A stretch of 64,000 nt of DNA from Micromussa lordhowensis (lineage: Eukaryota; Cnidaria; Anthozoa; Scleractinia; Lobophylliidae), in contig OZ026598.1 in assembly GCA_964020085.1 (NCBI GenBank), positions 14,288,601 through 14,352,600 on the forward strand. The letters are read 5' to 3'. The translations under genes were made by a program, and so were the position numbers. Under the pieces are notes generated by a model. That model did not search any database. It saw only the letters and a program-made list of their open reading frames with translations, and was not told where the DNA came from. Shown here one piece after another: positions 43,788-56,536 of this stretch; positions within the stretch are counted from its first letter, which is position 1, and each line of letters opens with the position of its first letter.

Positions 43788-46700
43788 ATGGCTGCCACTT
43801 CATTTGGCCTGCCTCCGCCGGAGCCTCTACAACTCCAGCAAGGAAACACAGCCCAGAAGTGGAAGAAATTCAAACAAACATGGAGTAATTATGAGATAGC
43901 AACAGGCGTAGCAAAGATAGAAAAGCCCACAGGTGTCGCGACTCTACTTACCGTAACCGGCCAAGAGAGTGTCGATGTTTACAACACGTTCACGTGGGAT
44001 GAAGGCGGCGACGCTCTCAAAATCGAAAAAGTCTTGGAGAAGTTCGAGACCTTTTGCAACCCCAGGAAAAACACTATATATGAACGCTATGTTTTTTTCT
44101 CAAGAAATCAAGACAGGGGTGAGTCCATCGACCACTACGTGACAGTATTGAAAAACTTAGCAAACACTTGTGAATTTGGGGCACTCAAAGAGTCGCTTAT
44201 CTGCGATCGGATCGTTTTTGGTATACAAGACTCCTCAGTAAGAGAACGACTCCTGAGAGATGTAAAGCTAACCTTGGAAACTGCAATTGAGAAAGTCAGG
44301 TCACCCAAACTCACCCAAATCCAACTGAAGCAAATAAAAGCGGACAAGACCACTGATGAATCAATCAGCGCCATTACCACCGAGAAGCCTCCTGAAAAAC
44401 TGCCAAGTAAATTCCCGATGATAGATTGCTATTTCTGCGGCAGAAGATACCCAAGAAATAAAAACCTCCACCCAGCCTATGGTTCAAAGTGCCAGAAAGG
44501 TGAGGTGTTGCAAATCATTTTGCAAAAAAATGCCAAACAAAAGAAACAAAACAGCCAAGAACAGGGAAACAACTCCATATGGTAGAAATAGATGATACTG
44601 AAGACGAATTTGCTATCGACATGGTCGCTCACAAAATTGGATCACTGAACACCAAGAGTAATGATGACATTGCTACTCAATTGTTTGTGACAATGATGGT
44701 AAACGACAATGCTAATATCAAGTTCCAGCTCGACTGTGGAGCGACCTGTAACCTTCTACCATTGAAGGACTATGCAAGAGTTATGGGAGATCCTGATGAC
44801 CTCTATATTGAGAAAAGTAAGGCTAAGCTAACCATGTACAATGGAACAGTTATGTACCCAGTGGGGAAGTGCAGGAGAGATGGATCTTCCCATGTCCTTG
44901 AGTTCCAAGTTGTTGATGGAGACGTGAGACCTTTTCTGAGTGCAGAGTCGTGCCAAAGGTTGAATTTCTTGAAAGTTCTGGTGAAAACCCTCTCCATCAT
45001 GTGGATACAGTAACTTGAGACAGTATACGCCATCAACGTCGAAAACAGTCATTGATGATGACATCTTAATAGAGTATACAGATGTTTTCATAAGGCCTCG
45101 GATGCCCCACAGACCCTTACCATATAGAGATTGACCCAACAGCACAAACTGTGATTTACCCACCTCACAAGGTACCTGTGACCCTAAGAGAGCCACTTAG
45201 ACAGGAATTGAAAAGAATGGAGGAGAACGACATTCTGGCCCCAGTGAGTGAAGCAACAGATTGGTTGTCAAGTATGGTAACTGTGGTCAAGCCCAACAAG
45301 TTCAGAATATGCATCGATCCAAAAGATCTAAACAGAGCCATCAAACGGCCTCACTATCCTCTCCCTACCATTGAAGAAGTTGCCACCAAACTTAGCAAAT
45401 CAAAGGTGTTCTCTGTACTAGATGCTAAAAGTGGGTTCTGGCAGGTCCCTCTACATGTAGATGAAGCCTCCAGCAAACTCACCACCTTTAACACTTGCTT
45501 CGGTCGTTTCCGTTAGCTGCGTATGCCCTTTGGCATCTCCTCAGCGCCTGAGGAATTCCAGAAGAGAATGAATGATACCTTTGGAGATATCAAAGGTACA
45601 GCAGTGATTGCTGATGACCAATTGGTGTACGGAGAAGGAGAACACATGGAGACCGCCACCTCAGATCATGACAAGAACCTGAGAATCGTCCTTGAAAGAG
45701 CAAGAGAGAGAAATCTCACCCTTTACAAAGACAAGGTCCACCTGAGACCTACTGAAGTACCTTACATCGGCCGTTTACTTACAGCCGATGGACTGAAAAA
45801 GAAAGTAGAGGCAATCGTGATGATGCCAAAGCCCACTGATGTACAGGCAGTAAAGAGGTTTCTGGGAATGGCAAATTACCTCTCAAAGTTCTTGCCACAT
45901 TTGTCCACAGTCACGGAACAACTGGGGTGACTAGAAGACAAGGATGTTGAATGGCACTGGGATGAAGTCCATGAAAGAGCCTTTACAGACGTGAAGCGAC
46001 TCATCACTAGTCATCCTGTGCTTCGCTACTATGATGTGTCAAAAGAGGTCACCCTACAATGTGACGCATCGCAATCAGGCCTTGGAGCTGCTTTGTTGCA
46101 CGAGGGCCAGCCAGTCCCATTCATGTCAAGGTCACTTACAACCACAGAGAAAAAGTATGCCCAGTTCGAGAAAGAACTGCTGGTGATTGTACATGCATGC
46201 GAACAGTTTAACCAGTACCTCTTTGGCCGAGAGATCATCATAGAGACTGACCACAAGCCCCTGGATGCTATCCTAAAGAAACCTCTACTTACAGCCCCGA
46301 AGAGACTCCAGCAAATGCTGATGCGCTTGCAGAACTACCAATTAGAAGTTGTCTACAAGAGAGGCCAAGAGATGTACATAGTCGACACCCTGAGCAGGGC
46401 GTACCTACCCGTACCAGACCATATCTCACAGAACAAAATAGAATTCATCCGATCAGTAGAAGAAGTTGACATGACTAAACATCTTGTAATCAGTAGAAGA
46501 AGTTGACATGACTAAACATCTTGCCGTCACCAGAGAGCGCCTTGCAGATTTTCAACAGAACACTAAGGATGATCCAGTCCTGCAGCTGCTGAAGAGGACT
46601 ATTGAGCTTGGGTGGCCGGAGAGAAGAGAAGCGGTCCCATCACAAATCCGTGCATTTTATTCTTACCGAGACGAGCCGACAGTGCAAGATGAAATACTCT

Positions 46701-47860
46701 TCAGAGGGAACAGAGTCATAGTACCAGCGTCCATGAGGTCTGAGATGCTAAAAAAGATCCAAGCAAGCCACATTGGCATTGAGGGCTGCCTTCAGCGCAG
46801 AAGGGAAATCCTGTACTGGCCCGGAATGACTTCAGCTATCAGGGACCATGTCTCTGCTTGTGAAACATGCAATTCATTTCGCATGGAACAGCCCAAAGAG
46901 CCCCTCATGCCACAGAAAGTACCCGACAGACCCTGGTCAAAGGTAGCTGTGGATCTTTTTACACTGCATAAGACAGAGTACATCATTGTTGTGGATGACT
47001 ACTCCAATTTCTTTGAGTTACAAGCCCTGTCTGATACAAGAGCTTTATCAGTAATTACAAGTCTGAAATTGCAGTTTGCCAGGCATGGAATCCCCAACAT
47101 TGTCAGAAGTGATAATGGTTCCCAGTTCTCCTCATCAGATTTCAAAACATTCGCTCGAGAATGGGACTTTGAGCATATCACGTCATCGCCATACCATGCT
47201 TGGTCAAACGAACTCTCAAGAAAGCAGTGCTCGACCACAAAGATCCTTACCTCGCTCTACTCGACTGGAGGAATACTCCAACTGAAGGACTTGATTCCTC
47301 GCCAGTAGAGGCTGATGGGAAGGAGAACCAGGACTCTCCTCCCAAATTCAGCAAGATTACTGAAACCCAAGCTTCTAAAGCCTGCTAAGGATCTTGTAAC
47401 AAAGAAAAGAGAAAAGCAAGCACACTACTACAACAAAGGGGCCAAACAACTAAAAGAGCTCAAATCTGGAGATATCGTAAGAATGAAGCCAGATCCAAAA
47501 GATCGAAAAAAGCTGTGGAAGAAAGCAACATGTCTCCATAAAGTTGCACCAAGGTCCTATGAAGTTGATATCAAAGGGACGAGATACAGGAGAAACAGGA
47601 AGGATTTGATAGCGACATGAGAGAGTCCTGCAATTGATAGCTGTGTAGGGGAACCAGATGAGCCACCTCTGGCGGATGACCAGTCTCAAAGAGTCCTCGA
47701 CCCAGTTCAGCCTGGCACACCTCTACCTGAGGACACAGCTCCAGAACGACCAGTGACCTCTCAAAGAGCTCCAGAGACCCCTCAGCCAACTGAAAGAAGA
47801 TCCACCAGAGGGTGTTTAATTGGGACCCCGGTCCGTTTCAAATACTACTGCCAGCCCTGA
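43788..47860 (+). pseudogene. Degenerate Ty3/Gypsy retrotransposon, gag-pol
   Basis: Gag (43,788-44,585) starts MAATSFGLPPPEP and has a KNLANTCEFG-type capsid region and a Cys/His stretch (CYFCGRRYPRNKNLHPAYG). The protease shows LDCGATCNLLPL (about 44,730). Reverse transcriptase follows from about 45,150: RICIDPKDLNRAI, FSVLDAKSGFWQVPL, MPFGISSAPEEFQ and VIADDQLVYG. RNase H is at about 46,040 (LQCDASQSGLGAALL, IETDHKPLDAIL). The integrase has an HHCC finger (about 46,770-46,870) and catalytic pieces VAVDLF and VRSDNGSQFSS. Damage: TAG for Trp near 45,515, TGA near 45,928, a frameshift near 45,010, a roughly 35-base tandem duplication at 46,455-46,525, a deletion near 47,210, and TGA near 47,618. 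The C-terminal tail ends at 47,860. No paired LTRs were found. Confidence 0.85.
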
Positions 47861-49963
47861 GGGGTGCAGTCAAGCAGAACTGTCACTTGTTATATTTTCA
47901 TTTTATGTCAGGATGCAAAGGGCAGTTAAATATGCCCTCTGTGAACATCTTTAGTTCGTTTGTTATACTGTTAGGATAGACTTTGCGCAGGGCAGTTAAA
48001 CTTTGTGGACATCTTTGACTCTTTATCTCACAGACTTAGTTATTTTATTTTATTTATTTTATTATATTTTATTTGCTGTCACTTGCAGTTTGTATAGTTT
48101 TATACATTTTACTGTACATATATATTTTCTTATTGTATTCATTTATTGTACTGTTCACTGAAAAACCCTATTCGGGAGTGTTCAATAAAGTTAAACCTTA
48201 AACCTTAAATAACGAAAACAAAGTAACGACAACTTAAGTAAAATATAACATGAGAGAGCAAAGATATTTGTTATTTACTTGTCACGCATGGTAAGTGAAG
48301 TGTTTTTACTACTGCAGATGATACCAAAAATCTGCTTTAGTTTAGAAACATGAAAGATAAAAGCGCATGTTTTCCAAACCAAAAGAACCATCGATTGCAT
48401 TATGATTTCAGCCAACTGAATAGTCACAGAATGATACAATCAGTAGCCATTTAGTCTTATATGTCTGTTTATATTTGTCATTTAAAAGTGGGTTGTTAAA
48501 ATATCAGGAAGAAATAATTCTTCGGACGTACGGTCAGTAGATGAATACTCTTTTGTTACACCGCAAACAGTAGGTGGGGAGAGAGTAGAATACTATATGT
48601 GACCTGATTTGGGAAAACGTACACTAACGGATAACCACTTAATGGCCTGAAAAAACGGTATGCAAACGGATAGAAATCAGCCTTCAAACACGTTTTAACG
48701 GTTTCTCAAACCATTTAAACAGTTTGAAAAATGTTGACAAAACGTTTAAATTGATAGAGACATAATTAAACGGTTGGTCGCTTCAATCAAACGTTTCTTT
48801 CAACGGTAGAAATTAACAACATTCAAACGTAAAGTAATTTCTACGCTAAGTGCGTATCAATGTTGTCGACATGACAAGATCATTTTGCTCCGTTCATTGC
48901 AAATCGCCACATGAACATCGTCTTACCGCGCTGTCTGCTTTATCCTGAAAGTTAGCGAGTCCAAGTCAAGATTAGAAGAAATTGATTTCCAGTCCAGAAA
49001 ACAAATGCCATTAAAATATACCTTCCTTCTATATTGTTGTTCACCTGAGAAATTATGTAATCACATCGCCAGTCCAGCTGAGCCAGTACAGTGATCGAAC
49101 AAATGGCTGGTTCGACAATGCAAAACTTCGCTTCAATAAAGGATACATCACCTACGGAAGAGTGGTTTAGATTCCCTCAATGTTTCCGTTTTGTCTGGGT
49201 CCTTTTAACATGTGCATAAACCAGAAATTAGGAGAATGAGATTGTGCTGACAGTGAAGATGGCAACAATTTAACACTCCATATTAGCTGCTGTCGCCATG
49301 CTCAGCAGTTTCCCTTAATAGTGTGTGCGATGATTGGTCATTGGTCGTTGTTTGCCATGGAAATAAAGCAAGACATTCCGTCAGAGAGAGCTCCGTCAGA
49401 GAGAGCTAGCGGTTATGCGTTTTGCGACCAGACTGAAAGTAACCCAATTTTCGTACATTGTTAACAATACAAGCGTAATTTGAACTGATTGAATTAATCG
49501 TTTGTCTGTCCGAAACCGTTCCTAAAGAAACTTTTTAGAGATGAAAACGTCTACGAAGAGCATGCTTATGTGTGGGGCTCAACATGCATTCCATTTTTAG
49601 ACTCAGCGTGCGTACTTTGATACATTATGAAGTCAACAAAAGCCTTGAAATCGGTGCGAATGAAAGTAGCTGAAAGTTTACAAACGAGCACAATAATTTT
49701 TTTGATATGCAACTCATTGTTGCCAAAAAGTTCTGGGGCCCAGAGGGCACTCGTTAATATCTTTGTTTGGAAAAGGAATCATGAAATTTAATAACATGAA
49801 GATACCCTAATTCTCATTTATAATTATTTCTAAGTAAATATGTGATTAAAGGGCACTCAAAAAGTGAGGAGGATGACCTCAGCCGACTACTCTCCTTCTT
49901 ATATGTATCTTTAACTGATAGCACTACTTTGATAGCCCTTAAAGTAAGCGGCGGGTCTAAGAT
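47861..49963. other. 3' flank of the Gypsy element and intergenic DNA
   Basis: A polyadenylation-type AATAAAG is at about 48,184, and a duplicated GGGCAGTTAAA stretch lies at 47,930 and 47,992. The rest, apart from the AACGG-rich repeat (48,599-48,870), shows no recognisable gene. Confidence 0.4.
48599..48870. repeat. AACGG-rich dispersed repeat, copy 2
   Basis: Begins GTGACCTGATTTGGG, then AAAACGTACACTAACGG, and continues with frequent AACGG words in the same order as 930-1210. Related in style to the AACGGTTAAC repeats at about 62,930-63,046. Confidence 0.4.
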
Positions 49964-50116
49964 ACTGGTCACTGGTAGCTGGTCACTGGTCGCTGGTCGC
50001 TGGTCGCTGGTCGCTGGTCGCTGGTCGCTGGTCGCTGGTCGCTGGTCACTGGTCACTGATCACTGGTCACTGGTCACTGGTCGCTGGTCGCTGGTCACTG
50101 GTAGCTGGTCACTGGT
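49964..50116. repeat. Minisatellite of 7-bp units (GGTCGCT/GGTCACT)
   Basis: Around 20 copies of GGTCGCT or GGTCACT, with occasional GGTAGCT. The array is about 150 bases long, and frames through it read WSLVAGR-type repeats. Not a gene. Confidence 0.92.
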
Positions 50117-51172
50117 GAAATGTCCCTTACTGGTCCTTACTACCGATGCAGAACACGAAGCATAGATGCAGTGCCCCAAGTTACAGATTAGTTGTGCACA
50201 CACGCTCTTTTTTCTTTCGGCTCCTTTTTATGTCTTGCTGTAATTTTTGCTATATTTCTGTCGTCACTCTTTGCAGTTATTCATTCAACAAGAAAATTTA
50301 ATATCCAATGACAAATAGCAGTGGGAGCTTATATTTCAGCAGATTGCACTCAGATCGCACGGAGAACATCGTACGAAGATCGGAGATAATCGCACGCGTT
50401 GAATATTTCTGTGTACATACGCGTCAAGATCACATTGAAAGGACTGTCGCTGACTGCGCCCTCTCTGATATGAGTTTGGACTACGAGGTAAGTTTTATAG
50501 CACATTTCCATTTAAAGGCAGATAAGTATCGGATTAATTTCAGATTTACCTGTCTACGTATTGAATTTTTTCCTTACATTCAATTATGCTATTCCTTTGG
50601 GAGCATGTGTGCGTGTGCACAACATCTGTATCACTTGTAAGACAACAAATTAACATTTAAGGGTCGATCTAGTTAGCTACTAGTCGAGATTACAATGCCG
50701 ACAGGTCCAAGACCGAAGAATATGCATATCGTTAGACTATGAATCCCACACGGAGTCGCCGGCCCGGGGTCGCCGGGTTAGAAAAGGCCGCTACCATGCG
50801 TTAATTGAAATTGTCTGTCATCTGACTTCTTTTTTACGGCAAATGCCCTTAGACAAGGCCAGCCAATATATAGCCACAAAATGTAGCTCGAGTGGCGGAG
50901 AGAAAGAGAGAGAGGGGATAAATGACCAATGCGATGCACGATCGTGGGAAAAATATTCCGCCACCTAATGAAGTATTCAAAACCAAGTACAGCAACACAG
51001 CCACAGAATGTCTAGCTGTCAAAATGATTGAATCAAAACTGGGCCGCTCTTTGTTTTTGCGGTTTGATAGTTTTTCACATGAGGTTTGTTTTGGTTTGGC
51101 TTATTTCTATTTGTAAGATATTGGTTGAAAAGGAAAAGCCTACTCAAGCTTTGTTCCCGTATTTGAAGGTGT
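50117..51172. other. Stretch without a convincing gene
   Basis: A frame at 50,308-50,487 ends at a good GTAAGT donor after MSLDYE and could be a first exon, but it has no recognisable motif. A GC-rich CGGAGTCGCCGGCCCGGGG patch is at 50,751-50,775. Confidence 0.3.
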
Positions 51173-51943
51173 TTAAGGTGGCCGAACACAGTTTTCGCGA
51201 GCGCTTTCGCTGACGCAATTCAGCACGTGCACAAGGATTTCAAAAAACAAACATGCCATCAATAGAGCGATCATTTTATTATTTTACTCAACACCCGCAC
51301 TCACTGTGTTATTTTTCTCTATAGTTGAACGCAGTGTATTGATGGCTTTAGTCTTTTATTACAAAGATATGTTAGCAAAGGTAACAATGCAAAGAACCCA
51401 GCAATATTTTCGGCTTTTGTTTGTTACCGAAAGAACCCAGTTAAATGCAACGCCTGGGCAGTTGCTCGAAAAATTGAGACCGATTGCTTTAGCAGAAACG
51501 TGCCGATTTCTAACGATCCAGTCGTTAGAATTTTAAGAAAGTTGGCAAAAAAATAGATTAGAGAGCACATGACTGATCTATCAAGGAAAATCTGAATTTT
51601 GACATAGGGAATTTTTCATAATACAGAAAACGATTAACGGCGAATTACAAAAATTTCAAAATGTCAAAATTTCATTAGAACAGTGTTGATAGAAGGGATT
51701 TAATCTCAATTCATAGTGTGCAAAAAATTAAAACAATCTAAATGAACAAAAACTATTTTTAAGCCTTGCTTTTTAACCAGCCCCGTTGCCATGGCAACAG
51801 CACACACCCTAATCAAAATGCGGGAATAAATACATCTGTAATTAACCTTGACTCTTGCAAACAACGGGCGCCAAAGCATAAATAGTTTAAAAGTTATGGT
51901 GAATTAGGCATAGTCATTTGGAAACTGTGTTCGGCCACCTTAA
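51173..51943. mobile_element. TTAA-bounded MITE (771 bp)
   Basis: Starts TTAAGGTGGCCGAACACAG and ends CTGTGTTCGGCCACCTTAA, a nearly perfect inverted end of about 20 bases including TTAA. No long coding frame. The right-hand TTAA is shared with the next element. Confidence 0.75.
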
Positions 51944-52782
51944 GGTGTCTCCATAGGGTTTTAAGAGGGCGCGCACCTATAATGCGAGCTTTAGTAATGT
52001 GTGCGCGCTAGCTGACGCAAGCTCATGCAAAGCAGCGAACAAGTCAACAATATAGCTCCAAATTACAACCCAGAAGTAGAAACAGAGAAACCATTTACAA
52101 GAAAACGCAAAGAAAACGATTTGGACGGAAAGGTCTTGTGTGTATTTTGATGAGACCGCCATTGTCGAGTCGCTCATCGACAAAACCGCGTAGTTCGAAA
52201 ATTTGCGCATGCTCACATAGCGATCTTGGCAAGTTCCTATTCCGATAACGTAATTGCCATTGAGGTGAAAAAATAGAAAATTCCTTATCAGATTTCTTGA
52301 ATTTCCTTTGGTGAAATTCCTTAAGATTTGGCAGAGAAGTTATTCCTTATCAGCTTTCCTTACTTTCAATTTATCAGAAAAAATTGTAAGAAAAGGTTTT
52401 CGCCTAGCCAAAAAACACAAAAAATGCCAAAAACGAAAAAACTACCTTGACAACCCCTACTTTTTTCGATTTTAAAAGTTTCTTTTTGCTAGACTCTACC
52501 CGGTTTGAGCATATCAGAAAATTTTACCAAAGGAAATTGAAGAAATTTGAAATCAAAGCCAAACAGACGTAAAATAATGGCGATGTTTGAGTGGTTTTAA
52601 TTTGAGACTAAAAGCCTTGATGTCAGAAGTGACTGTTGTTGAACAGTAAATTTTGGCCCTTGTTTGTTATGTTGCAGTAGCTTTGATTAGGAAAATAGCA
52701 AAAAGAACGAGAATAATAACTTTCAATTAAGGTCACTGGTGCGGGCTTCGTGATCTTGCATAACCCTATTGAGCCACCTTAA
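51940..52782. mobile_element. TTAA-bounded MITE (843 bp), abutting the previous one
   Basis: Starts TTAAGGTGTCTCCATAGGG and ends CCCTATTGAGCCACCTTAA. The termini are related to those of 51,173-51,943 and 18,986-19,320 (TTAAGGTGG core), but the interior differs. No coding region. Confidence 0.7.
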
Positions 52783-52804
52783 GAACGATTCATATTAGTC
52801 TTTG

Positions 52805-54541
52805 AATACATAAATATATTACATTTACGATACGATTTATAGAGGTCAAATAATTATCCTAAGACCTGATAAAGGTAATGGCGTTGTAGTACTTGATAAG
52901 TTAGCTTACAATAATGCTATTAGTGATTTGTTGAGTGACCACACTAAATTTAAAAAATTGCAATCCGATCTAACATTGCGAAGGGAGGGTCAGTTACAAC
53001 GGTATTTGCGTAAGCTTAAGAAAAACGGTGTCTTTGATTCTGATACTTACCGTAACATTTATCCCACCGGTTCCCAACCAGCTAGGTTATATGGTCTACC
53101 AAAGCTACACAAAGTCAAGGACCCCCGTTCTACTATTCCTCCCTTTAGACCGATTGTCTCCTCTATAGGCACTTATAATTACAACTTAGCTAAATACCTT
53201 TGTTCTTTACTCAAGCCTCATATCTCCTCAGAGTTTTGTGCCACAGATACTTTTAGTTTCGTTAAGGATATTCAAGATGCTGATTTCAAGGATGTGTTTA
53301 TGGTATCATATGATGTAGCTAGTCTCTTTACAAATATTCCTTTATCTGAAACCATTGATTTAGCTGTCAATGCCATATTTGAAAGCAACACTGGATTAGA
53401 CCTTAAACTCAGCAAAACTGAACTTAAGGAACTTTTTAATTTTGCTACTAGCCACACTCATTTTTTATTCAACGGTTGCTTCTATGATCAAGTAGATGGA
53501 GTAGCTATGGGTTCCCCTTTAGCTCCTGTGTTAGCCAATTTCTTCATGGGTCATTATGAAAAGCTCTGGTTAAGTAATTACACTGGTCCCAAGGTACTAT
53601 ACTATCGCAGATATGTAGACGATATTATTTGTTGTTTCAAAAACTCTAATGATGCCCGTTTGTTTTTTGAGTACCTTAACTCGTGTCATCCCAACATTAA
53701 GTTTACTATGGAAACAGAAGACAAAGGTCAGCTGCCATTTTTAGATGTATTGTTATCAAAGCAAAGTGCCAGTGATCACCAAGGCTCATTTATCACTTCT
53801 GTTTATCGTAAAAAGACGTACACTGGTCTCCTGACTAATTATTTTAGCTTTACCCCCTTCAAATACAAATTAGGGTTAATTAAGACTCTTATAGATAGAT
53901 CTTACAAAATAAATAACACTACTCAGGGTTTTCATAACGACATCAAAAGCTTTTCAGAAATTTTGAAACGCAATATGTTTCCCAAGTGGCTTGTCGACAA
54001 ATCAGTTAAAGGTTTTCTTAGTAAGGTTACAACGACAGGAAGGGACGCTTCTAAATGTGAAACATCCAACTGCCACTTCTACAAGTTACCTTATATCGGT
54101 TATTATTCTTCCTACACTGGAAGAAAAATTTCATCCATTGTTAATAAGTATTGCAAAGACTTAAATGTTAAGATTATTTTCTCTCCGTTCAAACTTAGCA
54201 CTATGTTTAGTCCTAAAGATTTTATTCCCGATTCTCTTAAATCACGTGTTGTTTATCAGTTTACATGTGCAAGCTGTGGAGTTCGTTATATTGGTGAAAC
54301 CAATAGACATTTTAACACACGTGTTAATGAGCATCTATTTCGGGACAAAAATTCCCACATTTTTAAACATCTTAGTGCTTCTAAAGATTGTAGGGATAAG
54401 TGTGATATCTCTTGTTTTAAGATTCTCGATAATGCCAGCACTTACTCTCAACTCAAAATAAAAGAGAGCTTTCATATTGAACAGTTGAAACCTGAACTCA
54501 ACAAACAAGTTGAGCATGTTATTTTGTCGTTACATTTCTAA
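52805..54541 (+). CDS. Penelope-like element protein: reverse transcriptase with GIY-YIG endonuclease
   Basis: An open frame of about 578 codons. It begins mid-protein (TIYRGQIIILRPDKGNGVVV) and ends at a natural stop at 54,541. Reverse-transcriptase motifs in order: RLYGLPKLHK, FRPIVSSIGTYNYNLAK, VSYDVASLFTNIPL, DGVAMGSPLAPVLAN, YRRYVDDIICCF and LPFLDVLLSK. The C-terminal GIY-YIG nuclease has CASCGVRYIGETNR, then RVNEH. Penelope-like enzymes prime reverse transcription at a nick made by this nuclease. There are no stops or frameshifts, so the copy is recent. It is only 5' truncated, near the junction with the MITE that ends at 52,782. Confidence 0.9.
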
Positions 54542-54724
54542 ATTTATCTACTGTTGTTTACAGGGAATTTTAAGTTTATTTTTTCTGTTATTTCTTCTCT
54601 TAGTCTATCATTTTATTGGTTAGTTTAAATAAGTTTAACAGTTAACGACTATTTGAATTTATGAAGCTTCATTGTATATGGTTATATATACCGACCACTT
54701 TTGTAAATCTTTACTATATATTCA

Positions 54725-54775
54725 TAATGGCTGATGATGATGTTTGAAACATCGAAACATGTTCCGAAAACTGAA
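54725..54775 (+). ncRNA. Hammerhead ribozyme motif at the 3' end of the Penelope-like element
   Basis: CTGATGA (54,731-54,737) is followed by a short stem GATG-TTTGAAA-CATC and then GAAA (54,754-54,757), with potential pairing outside. This is the conserved CUGAUGA-stem II-GAAA core of hammerhead ribozymes. Penelope-like elements commonly carry minimal hammerheads in their terminal repeats. Cleavage activity cannot be judged from sequence alone. Confidence 0.6.
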
Positions 54776-55304
54776 AAGCGTTGTTGTGTTTTTAAAGTTA
54801 AGAGGTCAAATTACTTTGACCGACCGGGGCGTGTTTTTAAATATTACGATACATTTTGCGATCATGCATATGTACTTAAGTGTATAAATAATGAATGAAT
54901 GTATGGAATGTATTTAAGTGTTGTGAAGTGATAGTGAGCTCATTGACGATGTTTGACTTGCTTGCTTTGATGTGCTTTAGTTTGAAGTTCATGACGTCAT
55001 TCCTTTTCGCACTCATGATTAATTAAACAGACTCAGTAAAGAAAGTCTTTCTGTTATCATTCTGGCTCTTTGTTATCCTAAAAAAAAAGACGTCGATTTT
55101 CCATTTTTCTGTTGTTGACCATGAGTTTCGTCATAACATTGGCTGGATACTACAATGCTATGACGAAATTCTTGATCAATACCAGGACAGATACATGAAG
55201 GACTGATGACAATTTGTTAAACATAAAACAGTTTATTTCCTGATTTTATATTACATCGACTGTCTCCCCTTTTTTCAATTTTTACAATTATTTGTTTTGT
55301 CAAA
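54776..55304. other. 3' flank of the Penelope-like element
   Basis: Probably includes the terminal untranslated part of the element (to about 54,900). Nothing else is recognised. Confidence 0.35.
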
Positions 55305-55763
55305 TTGTGCATAAAGGAATTTGGTTTGGAGAAAAGCGAAGATGAGGAGGAAAGCAGTATCAAGCTTCTTGGTGAAAATCTCGAGGACGAATCTAGTAGC
55401 GACTTTCCTGATAATAAATCGGAAGTGAACGTTGATCTAGATAGCCCCGCCGAAGATCTCGAGAAAGAGTTCAGTGGGGAAGATCCTAACCCTGCATTGA
55501 AATTGAGTACAGAATTTCTTGATCACGATCCTTATCCACAAAAAAATCCAGCAAACATAAAGAAGAAGACTCCGCACATACCATTACCTTCTTGGTCCAA
55601 CAACGATGACGAAAAGACTCCGCACAAACCCTTACTTTCCTGGTGCGACAGCGACGAAGACCTTCAAATTATTGAGGTCAAGCGAAGCACATCTAAGGAG
55701 GATTTACTTTCAGATAGTGAGGAATCTACTTTCGAGGGCATGAAAAATCCCTTTAAAGGGTAG
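55305..55763 (+). CDS. Acidic, low-complexity exon, possibly 5' part of the Mutator-like gene
   Basis: A frame of about 150 codons behind a CATAAAG acceptor-like site, rich in Glu, Asp and Ser (KSEDEEESSIKLLGEN, SDEDLQIIEVKRSTSKED). It contains two similar units, KKTPHIPLPSWSNNDDE and KTPHKPLLSWCDSDED. It ends at a TAG at 55,761-55,763. It lies upstream of the Mutator-like transposase on the same strand and could be its N-terminal exon. A separate gene is equally possible. Confidence 0.35.
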   Translation: MCIKEFGLEKSEDEEESSIKLLGENLEDESSSDFPDNKSEVNVDLDSPAEDLEKEFSGEDPNPALKLSTEFLDHDPYPQKNPANIKKKTPHIPLPSWSNNDDEKTPHKPLLSWCDSDEDLQIIEVKRSTSKEDLLSDSEESTFEGMKNPFKG

Positions 55764-56536
55764 GTTGATGAAAAATTGAATTATGCAGACTTTTATAGCG
55801 TCAGTAAAGAACTGTTTGTTGTCGGTTTCTATATACATTGAACACATAGCTTTTATTTAACAAATAAAGAAGCGCAAGCCGTGTATCACACTGTGATAAA
55901 ACACGATAGTCCTTTGAGAACACAAGGGAAATGTAGAAAGCATTTCTGGAGTGTTCTCAAAATGACCAGATTGTTTTACCACAGTGCAATACGCAGCTTA
56001 GGCTTCTCAATTCATTTGCTTTAAAATATAGATTCTACACGCGCAAAACAATAACGCACGCTTTTTCTATGTTTTAAACTCTAATAAAACATGGCTTTGT
56101 GACACTCTGAGCACGCGCAGGGTCCTATCTATATCAGTTTTAAATCTCAATATCTTATGGTCACTTGTATTATACTGTGCTACGATATCCATTCTAACCT
56201 CGAATTGACCCCTTTTAAATTTAAACGCACGTTGAATTTGGAGCAATGGGATCAGTAATAATCATTAACTGTTGTCTGTCGGTTACGTATGGTATTCAGT
56301 AAATACTTACCTTCCGGAATCGTTCATGTTTGTCCCTTTATTGTTCAACTTTTTTGAAGCCTAAAAATTCTAAAGAGACCTGTATTGTGACACACAGCGG
56401 CTGGGAACTATAATTCTTCGAGAGTCAGTAAAGGTAAAAGAACAAATAAATGTCCAGTATGGTTAGTATTTATTTCCACTGGCCAAGTTGAATGATAAAT
56501 GATATAGTATAACACGTACCTCTCTTTCCAAATAGA
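55764..56536. other. Intron or spacer before the Mutator-like gene
   Basis: No gene is seen. An acceptor-like TCCAAATAG lies just before 56,537. Confidence 0.3.

Noticed and set aside
43500..48250. Paired LTRs for the Gypsy element
   Set aside because: The sequence before 43,690 does not recur after 47,860. One or both LTRs are missing or too diverged to see.
49814..50165. Frames through the 7-bp array and a CRISPR-like look
   Set aside because: The units are only 7 bases with no spacers, so it is a simple minisatellite, not a CRISPR array.
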